5,159 nucleotides of DNA from Planctomycetota bacterium (GTDB taxonomy: Bacteria > Planctomycetota > Planctomycetia > Planctomycetales > Planctomycetaceae). The stretch spans positions 1 through 5,159 of the forward strand of contig QWOR01000016.1 in the NCBI GenBank assembly GCA_003669575.1, read 5' to 3'. Position numbers and translations under genes: made by a program. Shown here one piece after another: positions 1 through 5,159 of the stretch. Numbering within the stretch: position 1 is the stretch's first letter; each line of letters begins with the position of its first letter. Under the pieces are notes generated by a model, which worked only from the letters and a program-made list of their open reading frames with translations, was not told where the DNA came from and made no database searches.

Positions 1-1
1 G

Positions 2-121
2 GAGATTGATGGGGAACAGGCGAAGGACACCGAACGCCGGAAACTGGCCGAAGACCTGGCTAAACGTCAACAGCGGATCCAGTCCGCGACGTATGATTTG
101 TCGACAGGCAGGAACAAGTAG
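2..121 (+). CDS. C-terminal end of an unidentified upstream protein (partial)
   Basis: An open frame enters from the left edge and stops at TAG 119-121, giving the last 39 residues of a protein whose start lies outside the window. The visible tail is very hydrophilic and rich in Lys, Arg, Glu, Asp and Gln (for example KDTERRKLAEDLAKRQQR). It looks like an amphipathic helix and ends in a short polar stretch, LSTGRNK. No domain can be recognised in so short a piece. The next gene on the same strand, 113 bases on, resembles the secreted TPR-like protein found beside vWA-domain proteins in planctomycete Bat-like operons. This gene could therefore be the vWA partner, but that is inference from position only. 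The frame is accepted as coding because it is open to the edge, has GC-rich third positions and points towards a co-directional gene. Confidence 0.6.
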   Translation, partial: EIDGEQAKDTERRKLAEDLAKRQQRIQSATYDLSTGRNK

Positions 122-138
122 GACGTGGGGCATCGGCA

Positions 139-161
139 ACCGCCTGCTTTCGCAGGTCGGT
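139..161 (+). terminator. Weak hairpin after the partial upstream gene
   Basis: CCG plus CCTGC (140-147) pairs with GCAGG plus CGG (152-160) around the loop TTTC, with one bulged T at 157. An outer A-T pair (139/161) closes it. It lies 17 bases after the stop of the upstream gene. Only a poor T-rich stretch (TCTTGT) follows, so it may be an attenuator, a transcript-stabilising hairpin or chance rather than a real terminator. Confidence 0.25.
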
Positions 162-221
162 CTTGTGGAATTGTCCCAGCTTCGCACATCATCCGAGTCG
201 AACAGCGCGAGTGACTCAACC

Positions 222-227
222 TGAGGG
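222..227 (+). promoter_or_regulatory. Shine-Dalgarno site that selects the GTG start at 235
   Basis: TGAGGG at 222-227 is followed by a 7-base spacer and then GTG 235-237. The in-frame ATG at 229-231 is only one base from the same site, too close for normal initiation. The more distant ATG at 163 has no comparable site and would place a poor leader ahead of the signal peptide. Confidence 0.6.
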
Positions 228-234
228 CATGCCC

Positions 235-1293
235 GTGAATTGCCGACAACGATTGCAGCGACTTCTCGTAGTTGTGAGCTTGGCCAGTAGTCTGTGCGTG
301 GGCCAGGTCTACGCAGCCGCCACGGTGTACGCTCCGGCATCGGTCGAGAAGTGTCGTGAACTGGTCCGGAAATCACTGACCAGTCGAGCGGTGACACTCG
401 ATCAGATCTCCGCGATCATCCAGTCGACGCTCGGCTCGCTTCCCGAGAACGCATCGCTGTCGAGCCGGTTCGATGCCGTCATCAATGCCTACGCTCAGGC
501 CGACTCCGAAACGCGGCAGATCGTCGAGGCCATCGCCGCAGTCGACGCCACGTCAACGGTCGACTCTGCGGTGTTTCAATCGCGACATGATGATTTGTTC
601 TACATCAATAATTTGCGGCTGTTGTATGCCCGGACTCTCTCGGGCTGGAGCCGTTATGACGAGGCGTTAGAGGCCTACTCGGAAATTGATCCCCAGCATG
701 TCGTCGATCCGGCCGGGGCACTGTTTCACCGTGCGGTTTGCGAGACAGCCTTGCTTCAAAGGGACGCGGCACTGACTTCGCTGGATCGCCTGCTGCACGA
801 GACGGAGCAGACGCCCGCGCGGTATGTGACTCTGGCCGAACTGATGAAAGTCGATATGGAGAAGCTCGAAGAGAAGTCACTCGACGAAGTGTCCCGACAG
901 ATGGAAGATGTCAGGCGTCGACTTGCTCTGGGGCATGCGGGGCAGAGGGTGCAGCGTGTCGAAGAGAAGATCATTGCCACGCTGGACGAACTGATTAAGA
1001 AGGCTGAACAGCAAGGCGGTGGCGGAGGAGGCGGTGGGGGAGGCAAACAGTCGCCCCAGAATGGCGGAAAGCCACAGGGGGCCGATCAGTCATACCTCGG
1101 CGAAGGGAAAGAGGGCGAAGGGGAAGTCGACCCGAAGAACGCCGGACACAAAGACGGCTGGGGGAACCTCCCTGAAAAGGCCCAGGCAGCTGCCAAGAAC
1201 ATGCTCGATCAGAAGTACCCGGCCCACTATCGCCAGGCGATCGAGCAGTACCTGAAGAAGATTGCGGAACGCGAAGCTCCCGTCGCTCCGTAG
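235..1293 (+). CDS. Secreted TPR-like protein with poly-glycine linker, probably from a Bat-like (vWA) operon
   Basis: A protein of about 352 residues. The start is set at GTG 235 because of its well-spaced ribosome site; ATG 229 would add two residues. Residues 1-27 form a Sec-type signal peptide: basic QRLQR, hydrophobic LLVVVSLASSLCVG, and likely cleavage after VYA. The Cys in SLC lacks a good lipobox. Residues about 125-186 look like two TPR-type helical hairpins (RYDEALEAYSEIDP, then ALFHRAVCETALLQRDAAL). Residues about 202-259 are a charged helical or coiled-coil stretch. Ten glycines at 261-270 open a disordered G/K/E/Q-rich linker. The end, W309-G-N-L-P followed by YPAHYRQAIEQYLKKIAE (about 328-345), matches a C-terminal signature I recall from planctomycete proteins encoded next to vWA/BatA-type genes. 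It probably acts outside the cytoplasmic membrane as a scaffold. The exact function is unknown; the domain calls are by eye and the operon link is inference. Confidence 0.85.
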   Translation: MNCRQRLQRLLVVVSLASSLCVGQVYAAATVYAPASVEKCRELVRKSLTSRAVTLDQISAIIQSTLGSLPENASLSSRFDAVINAYAQADSETRQIVEAIAAVDATSTVDSAVFQSRHDDLFYINNLRLLYARTLSGWSRYDEALEAYSEIDPQHVVDPAGALFHRAVCETALLQRDAALTSLDRLLHETEQTPARYVTLAELMKVDMEKLEEKSLDEVSRQMEDVRRRLALGHAGQRVQRVEEKIIATLDELIKKAEQQGGGGGGGGGGKQSPQNGGKPQGADQSYLGEGKEGEGEVDPKNAGHKDGWGNLPEKAQAAAKNMLDQKYPAHYRQAIEQYLKKIAEREAPVAP

Positions 1294-1388
1294 TCGGGCA
1301 TCAAGCCACATGCATTTGAGCCAGTAATAATTGCTCGCTCGTTTCATGTGCCACCCGAGTGACGGTGACGAGCGGTCGGTTCTGAAGC

Positions 1389-1418
1389 AGTCGTCCACCC
1401 GATACCGGGTGAACGACT
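1389..1418. terminator. Likely bidirectional terminator between convergent genes
   Basis: A 13-base arm (1389-1401) pairs with 1406-1418 around the four-base loop ATAC. The only defect is C1395 opposite A1412, which becomes a G-U wobble in the minus-strand RNA, so the stem is unbroken in the HNH transcript. It lies 96 bases after the stop of the secreted protein and 19 bases beyond the stop of the minus-strand HNH gene. Neither side has a clear T-tract, so intrinsic termination is not certain. The rest of the 1294-1436 gap holds nothing recognisable. Confidence 0.5.
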
Positions 1419-1436
1419 CTCTTCACAAAACCAACT

Positions 1437-2045
1437 TCAGAATGCCCCGTCTGGAACGGCGGGAATAAACGCTTTCCAGGCGGAGTACTTTTGCAGCATC
1501 AGCTGGCGGCTGACCAGTGGGTTTCGCTTGGGGCGAACCGGTTCGCTGAGCAGTCGCATTCCCGCTTCGTGCGGGGTACGACCCCCTTTGCGAACGTTAC
1601 AGGTCAGACAAGCGCAGACCACATTCTCCCACGTGTCCGGGCCGCCCTTGCTCCTCGGCATCACGTGGTCGAGGCTGAGGCGTTGAACGGAGAACCGCCG
1701 TGCACAGTACTGACAGCGGTGTTCATCCCGCAGGAAGACATTCCGACGGTTGAACTTCACTGTGTTCCTCGGCACGCGATCGTACTTCAGCAACCGGATG
1801 ACCCGCGGCACTTCGATCTCGAAGTTGACCGCCTGGATCCAGTCCTCGTGGGGGTCACGCAGTCCGAGCTCCTCTTTGAGCCTGGAGTGCTCCAGCCAGG
1901 AGGCAAAATCGTGGCTGGTGTAGTGGCCGTTGTCGACCTGAACGACTTCAGCCAACCCTTTGCACAGCAAGCAGAACGCACGCGGTGAGGAGAAAATATG
2001 GACCGGGACAAAATTCCGGTTCAATGCCAACACACTGGCCTGCAT
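1437..2045 (-). CDS. Stand-alone HNH endonuclease family protein
   Basis: A 202-residue protein from ATG 2045-2043. The N-terminal part (MQASVLALNRNFVPVHI, residues 1-17, then a segment to about residue 90) and the stretch EVPRVIRLLKYDRVPR (about 78-93) are typical of a widespread bacterial HNH family (COG1403-type). The nuclease core follows: zinc ligands C111 and C114 in CQYC, catalytic-type D126-H127 in LDHVMPRSKGG, N141 in WENVV, the second zinc pair C146 and C149 in CLTC, then NVRKGGRTP. All expected metal-binding and catalytic residues appear intact, so an active bba-Me DNA nuclease is expected. The family usually starts at MQASVL, which favours this start. ATG 2132 gives 29 extra, unrelated-looking residues (231 in total) with an equally weak ribosome site. 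No methylase or restriction partner lies beside it and its cellular role is not established. Transcription is convergent with the secreted protein gene and divergent from the membrane protein gene. Confidence 0.9.
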   Translation of the reverse strand: MQASVLALNRNFVPVHIFSSPRAFCLLCKGLAEVVQVDNGHYTSHDFASWLEHSRLKEELGLRDPHEDWIQAVNFEIEVPRVIRLLKYDRVPRNTVKFNRRNVFLRDEHRCQYCARRFSVQRLSLDHVMPRSKGGPDTWENVVCACLTCNVRKGGRTPHEAGMRLLSEPVRPKRNPLVSRQLMLQKYSAWKAFIPAVPDGAF

Positions 2046-2055
2046 CGCGCTCGAT

Positions 2056-2083
2056 CCGGTCCGAAGCGATTTCTTCGGAGCGG
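2056..2083 (-). promoter_or_regulatory. Inverted repeat / stem-loop just upstream of the HNH start
   Basis: Arms 2056-2066 (CCGGTCCGAAG) and 2073-2083 (CTTCGGAGCGG) pair at 10 of 11 positions around a 6-base spacer; the central seven pairs are uninterrupted. The element ends 10 bases before ATG 2045, and its base overlaps the weak GGA ribosome-like site. In the RNA it could block or tune ribosome access, and in DNA it could be an operator. If translation starts at 2132 instead, it is simply coding sequence. Confidence 0.35.
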
Positions 2084-2183
2084 CTCCAGCCGGTGTGTCC
2101 TCATCCGCGAAATGGGCTGACGATGCAATCATCGCGCTTCCCGTGAGCAGGAGAACGTTCAGCGAGGGACGCCGAACGCAGTG

Positions 2184-2212
2184 ATTCTAAGCAGGTCGTT
2201 CGATGCGGACAA
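2184..2212 (-). promoter_or_regulatory. Sigma70-type promoter candidate for the HNH gene
   Basis: Read on the minus strand, TTGTCC (2212-2207, four of six matches to the -35 consensus) is followed after 17 bases by TAGAAT (2189-2184, five of six matches to the -10 consensus). Transcription would begin near 2177, leaving a leader of about 45 bases to ATG 2132 or about 130 bases to ATG 2045. No experiment supports it, and planctomycete promoters are not well characterised. Confidence 0.45.
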
Positions 2213-2257
2213 CCGCTCCGATACTGAAGTTCGCCGATGATTGATTTCTCGGTGAGT

Positions 2258-2286
2258 TTGTTTGAGGTCGCCCGCGCTGATATTGT
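2258..2286 (+). promoter_or_regulatory. Possible extended -10 promoter for the large membrane protein gene
   Basis: TTGTTT (2258-2263) and TATTGT (2281-2286) are 17 bases apart, and TG at 2278-2279 forms an extended -10 element. The elements are individually weak (three and four of six matches). The position in the more AT-rich part of the divergent region fits, with a leader of roughly 80 bases to GTG 2375. Confidence 0.3.
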
Positions 2287-2310
2287 TTCGAATTGCTGTT
2301 CTCGTATGAG

Positions 2311-2320
2311 GATGCGCATC
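2311..2320. promoter_or_regulatory. Perfect 10-bp palindrome in the leader of the membrane protein gene
   Basis: GATGCGCATC is its own reverse complement. It lies about 20-25 bases downstream of the predicted transcription start and 55 bases before GTG 2375, a position where a repressor could bind. A single short palindrome may be chance. Confidence 0.15.
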
Positions 2321-2361
2321 TATTCTTGCCTTCAATCTGAAGTCATTCATCCCGGATTCTT

Positions 2362-2367
2362 GCAGGA
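2362..2367 (+). promoter_or_regulatory. Shine-Dalgarno site that selects the GTG start at 2375
   Basis: GCAGGA, with the AGGA core at 2364-2367, stands 7 bases before GTG 2375. The in-frame ATGs at 2237, 2306, 2312 and 2399 lack a site at a usable distance. Confidence 0.55.
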
Positions 2368-2374
2368 TCATCCC

Positions 2375-5159
2375 GTGTCGACACAACCCGACTCTCCCAT
2401 GGGGGGTGAGGCGTCAAACGCCTTGCCACAATCAGCGAACTCGCCCGGAGAGACAGCTGCGTATCCCGAAGATCAGCTTCCCGAATATGAGCCACTGACT
2501 CCCGAACTCGTGGAAGACGAGGCGATTCGTGGCGACTTCGTGATTCGCTGGGCCGTGGTTTTGCTGGCCTTGCTGTTCGGCTGGACGCAGATTGACGATA
2601 CCTCATTGCTGGTACGCATCCGCAATGGACAGCAGCACCTGCTGCCCTTTGGGAATGACACGTTCTCAGCCAGTGCGGGTGACCGGCCCTGGGCGAATCT
2701 CGCCTGGCTGTATGACCCGATTCTGGCCGGTGTGTATGGAGTCCTCGGGGCGAGCGGACTCACCATGCTGGGGGCGGTCATGGCCGCGCTGACGTTCTGG
2801 AGCCTGTCGCGGATCAGCGTGAAAGGGGTTTCCACATGGTGGGGATCGGTCTGCGCAGCGATCGCTCTGGTGGCTGTGTTTCCCCAGCTGGTCCCGGGGC
2901 CGACGGGAATCACTCTCCTGGGAGTGACCGTCGTGACCTGTTTGCTCTATCAGTGGTCTGAGGATCGCAGCGAGCGCTTTCCCTGGGCCTTGCCGGTGAC
3001 GATGTGGTTCTGGAGCCAGCTTGACCCGCGAGCCTATATCGGAGCCATGATCGTTCTGCTCTATGCGCTGGGCTGGGTGGGTCTGCGCGGGAAGGTGGAC
3101 GGCGAATCTCCAGGCAAGACGAAACGTCTGTGGAAGATCACGGGTGCCTGTCTGCTTGCCTGGGTCCTGCATCCCCTGTTCATGCATGTCGTGCGGTCGC
3201 CAATGACCGCTTACCAGATCGAGTACCCCGAACTCCGGGCCTACCGGGGCTTTGACTGGCCTCAGGTGTGGCAATGGTTCCCGGTCTACTCGCCCGAGTT
3301 CAACACATTTCGCGACGTATTTGCGCTGGCGGGGCTGGTGCTCTGTGGTCTGGCTGTGCTGACGTTGCTGTTGAATTTCAAGCGGATCACGTGGGAATGG
3401 GTACTGCCCTGGGTCGGTGTTGTGGCACTGGCTGCCTTCGGTGCGCATCAGTTACCGGTGGCCGCTCTGCTCAGTTGTGTGCTGATCACATTGAATGCCC
3501 AGCTGTGGTATCGCGGCACGTTTTCGCAGCAGTACACGGTCGACACGATGCCTCTGGCGTGGAATCGTGGTGGTCGAGCGATCACCGTCATGTCCTTGCT
3601 GCTGCTAGGGCTTGTGGCCAGCAATGGCATGCTGATGGGCCGCGATGGACGCCGCATCGGATCGGGCTTCTCACCCCTGATGAAGGCCAACATCTCCGGT
3701 GCCGAAAAGCTCGTGAGCGAAGTGGCCTCGAAAGAGGTCTTTAACTTCCGGCTGGAGCAGGGTGACCTGCTGATCTGGGCGGGCCTCAAGCCCTACGTCG
3801 ACCGGCGGATTTCATTGTATGCCCAAGCCCCGGAGAACCTGCTGAAGAAGCATCGCGAGCTGCGTCTGGCGCTGCTGACACCAAATGAAAAAGTTCCGGA
3901 ACGCGGAAAGCCAGATCTCTGGAAGAAGGAGTTCGAGCGACTCCACATCAACCAGGCCATCCCGCGACTCTCCGGCCCCTCGCCCGATTACCTGACGATG
4001 GTCGACATGAACAGCCAAGGGTGGTCACTCACCAGCCTGCAGTCGTTTGGGGCTGTTCTGTCGCGTCCCGACAGCCCCGATGAGGCGTTTCAAAAATACC
4101 GGAAGGATCACCCCGACGTTGACTTCGTGAAGCAGGCGTTTCGGACCGAAGCTCCCCAGTCTCCAACGACCGATGGACCTTGGATTTTTCCACGTCGTCC
4201 CACCATCTACGACAGGTATCTCTGGCAGCCACAAACGTCGCTCAGCGAGCCACTTCAGCTGGCGTCGCACGAGAACGCTCTGATGCGTTTACTCGGAGGT
4301 AACCCACAAATGGGTTACACCGCCACGGCGTTGGCCTTGTCCGCGTTGCGGCATGCTCGCCAGGGGATCATCCTCGATCCACAGTCTGCAGTCGGTTACA
4401 ACCTGCTCGCACACTCGGCGTACAATCTCTATCAGACCGATGTGGATCTGGGAGCGAATTTTGGTGTCGCCTATCCAAGCAACGTCTGGCTTTATCAGGC
4501 CTTGAGCGCTTACCAGCACTCGGTCCAGCTCGACCCGGGAAACGCAACGACCCGAGAAGAACTGGCGACATTGTTGTTGAAGCTCCAGAAACGCGACCTG
4601 GCCCTCAATCACATGGTCGAGCTGTATCACCTGACCGGTAACTACTCCACATTGTCTCCGAACGACCCCCGATTCAAACAGGTCACCCAGGTCAACCAGA
4701 ACGTCGTGACCGAACTGAAACGTCACGTGAAGAAGGTTACGGAAGCGGCGCTGAAGGCCAAGGTGGATGGCGGAACCTGGGAGAAATCATTGCAGGAAGC
4801 GTTGAATGGTCAATGTCCCGCCCTGGCCCTGGAGTATCTGGAGGCCAACCGCGTCGAAGTTGCGAAGAAGCCACAGAATGAGAGAGTCGCGTTGCAAAAG
4901 CTGCAGGTGGGACTCCTGCTCGATTGCGGCCGGAACGAAGACGCTTTGCAACAGGCGGAATCACTGGAGAACATGCTGCCGAAGTCGGGGCCCGAGGCGG
5001 CTCAACCCTTCGTCACTGAGATTCGCAGTCTGACCGCGTTGGCGAATCTGTCGAACGGGAATAACACCCGCTTTGAAGAACTCATCCAGATGGTGTCTCT
5101 TGCCAGTTCGGAATCGGCAGTACGAGGGATCGTGGATCAGGCTCCACTCGCTGTTGCAC
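2375..5159 (+). CDS. Large polytopic membrane protein, GT-C-like, with C-terminal TPR repeats (3' end beyond window)
   Basis: An open frame from GTG 2375 runs without a stop to the right edge, giving at least 928 residues. Residues 1-54 are a polar, Pro/Glu-rich cytoplasmic-type tail. The first membrane segment is about 55-70, and about nine more follow up to the last at about 402-420. After segment 1 come D74-D-T, a loop with N94-D-T-F-S and G102-D-R-P-W-A-N-L-A-W. These line up with D-P-D-x-W-W-H, T-D-P-F-S and G-R-P-W-x-x-H-E-W of a broad GT-C-like membrane protein group. After the membrane part, G463-D-L-L-I-W and Y474-V-D-R-R-I-S-L-Y match the group's G-Y-L-I-W and V-x-x-D-G-R-x-D-L-Y. 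TPR repeats with LDPQS (667-671) and LDPGN (719-723) follow, then further helical repeats such as CPALALEYLEANR. Several expected polar loop residues are replaced, so catalysis is doubtful. Family recognition is from memory; substrate and role are unknown. Confidence 0.8.
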   Translation, partial: MSTQPDSPMGGEASNALPQSANSPGETAAYPEDQLPEYEPLTPELVEDEAIRGDFVIRWAVVLLALLFGWTQIDDTSLLVRIRNGQQHLLPFGNDTFSASAGDRPWANLAWLYDPILAGVYGVLGASGLTMLGAVMAALTFWSLSRISVKGVSTWWGSVCAAIALVAVFPQLVPGPTGITLLGVTVVTCLLYQWSEDRSERFPWALPVTMWFWSQLDPRAYIGAMIVLLYALGWVGLRGKVDGESPGKTKRLWKITGACLLAWVLHPLFMHVVRSPMTAYQIEYPELRAYRGFDWPQVWQWFPVYSPEFNTFRDVFALAGLVLCGLAVLTLLLNFKRITWEWVLPWVGVVALAAFGAHQLPVAALLSCVLITLNAQLWYRGTFSQQYTVDTMPLAWNRGGRAITVMSLLLLGLVASNGMLMGRDGRRIGSGFSPLMKANISGAEKLVSEVASKEVFNFRLEQGDLLIWAGLKPYVDRRISLYAQAPENLLKKHRELRLALLTPNEKVPERGKPDLWKKEFERLHINQAIPRLSGPSPDYLTMVDMNSQGWSLTSLQSFGAVLSRPDSPDEAFQKYRKDHPDVDFVKQAFRTEAPQSPTTDGPWIFPRRPTIYDRYLWQPQTSLSEPLQLASHENALMRLLGGNPQMGYTATALALSALRHARQGIILDPQSAVGYNLLAHSAYNLYQTDVDLGANFGVAYPSNVWLYQALSAYQHSVQLDPGNATTREELATLLLKLQKRDLALNHMVELYHLTGNYSTLSPNDPRFKQVTQVNQNVVTELKRHVKKVTEAALKAKVDGGTWEKSLQEALNGQCPALALEYLEANRVEVAKKPQNERVALQKLQVGLLLDCGRNEDALQQAESLENMLPKSGPEAAQPFVTEIRSLTALANLSNGNNTRFEELIQMVSLASSESAVRGIVDQAPLAVA
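4295..4318 (+). promoter_or_regulatory. Internal ribosome-binding site with in-frame ATG and overlapping hairpin
   Basis: GGAGGT (4295-4300) lies 9 bases before ATG 4310-4312, which is in frame with the large membrane protein (Met646). An 8-bp perfect hairpin, GTAACCCA (4299-4306) with TGGGTTAC (4311-4318) around the loop CAAA, overlaps both the end of the ribosome site and the start codon. Initiation here would yield the TPR part alone as a soluble protein. GGAGGT also simply encodes Gly-Gly, so chance is possible. Confidence 0.25.

Noticed and set aside
163..234. ATG 163 as start of the secreted protein gene
   Set aside because: It adds 24 residues ahead of a clear signal peptide and has no ribosome site at a good distance, while GTG 235 has one.
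756..1046. Minus-strand frame encoding a poly-proline N-terminus
   Set aside because: The prolines are only the complement of the glycine tract in the secreted protein. The rest is Ser/Arg low complexity.
1491..1988. 165-codon open frame on the plus strand
   Set aside because: It is antisense to the well-supported HNH gene and has no recognisable domain.
2237..2374. Earlier in-frame starts (ATG 2237, 2306, 2312) for the membrane protein
   Set aside because: No spaced ribosome site, and they would lie around or upstream of the predicted transcription start or add an unremarkable leader. GTG 2375 has AGGA 7 bases upstream.
2666..3448. 260-codon open frame on the minus strand
   Set aside because: It lies wholly antisense to the membrane protein gene. 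Its product is a low-complexity His/Arg/Gln/Pro-rich chain typical of a shadow frame in GC-rich DNA.
3268..3744. 158-codon open frame on the plus strand
   Set aside because: It overlaps the large membrane protein in another frame, where the main frame encodes convincing membrane segments and conserved-type motifs.
4289..4726. 145-codon minus-strand frame under the TPR region
   Set aside because: It is antisense to the TPR part of the large gene, with no domain or start context of its own.
1..5159. CRISPR arrays, tRNA or rRNA genes, insertion sequences, attachment sites
   Set aside because: Scanning by eye showed no regularly spaced repeats, no cloverleaf-like segment with conserved arms and no transposase or integrase motifs.

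Overview
The window looks like a piece of chromosome from a planctomycete, probably in or near the Planctomycetales. This is inferred from gene content recalled from that phylum, not from a search. The pointers are moderately high GC, a secreted TPR-like protein with a glycine-rich linker and a C-terminal W-G-x-L-P...P-x-x-Y-R signature, a stand-alone HNH nuclease of the MQASVL-type family, and a very large polytopic membrane protein with a TPR tail. Both complete plus-strand starts look like GTG codons with a Shine-Dalgarno sequence 7 bases upstream.

Layout. Bases 2-121 are the last 39 codons of a plus-strand gene that begins outside the window. A 113-base gap with a weak hairpin follows, then an exported protein of about 352 residues (235-1293). 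This pair resembles the end of a planctomycete MoxR/DUF58/vWA (Bat-like) operon, but only the second gene gives real support for that. Bases 1294-1436 separate two convergent genes and hold a strong symmetrical hairpin, a likely shared terminator. The HNH endonuclease gene lies on the minus strand (2045 down to 1437, or from 2132 if a 29-residue extension is used). Bases 2046-2374 form a divergent control region with one good minus-strand promoter candidate, a weaker plus-strand one, a stem-loop just before the HNH start and a perfect 10-bp palindrome. From 2375 to the window end runs an unfinished plus-strand gene of at least 928 codons: about ten membrane segments resembling GT-C-type integral membrane proteins, an extracytoplasmic-type domain, then TPR repeats.

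Functional reading. The genes do not form one obvious pathway. The first pair is probably an envelope or stress operon tail, the HNH gene is an independently transcribed nuclease of unknown physiological role, and the large membrane protein starts a new unit. I see no RNA gene, CRISPR array, insertion sequence, integrase or other sign of recent transfer. The most interesting signals are the altered motifs in the membrane protein, a strong in-frame internal ribosome-binding site inside it exactly before the TPR part, and the stem-loop in front of the HNH start.
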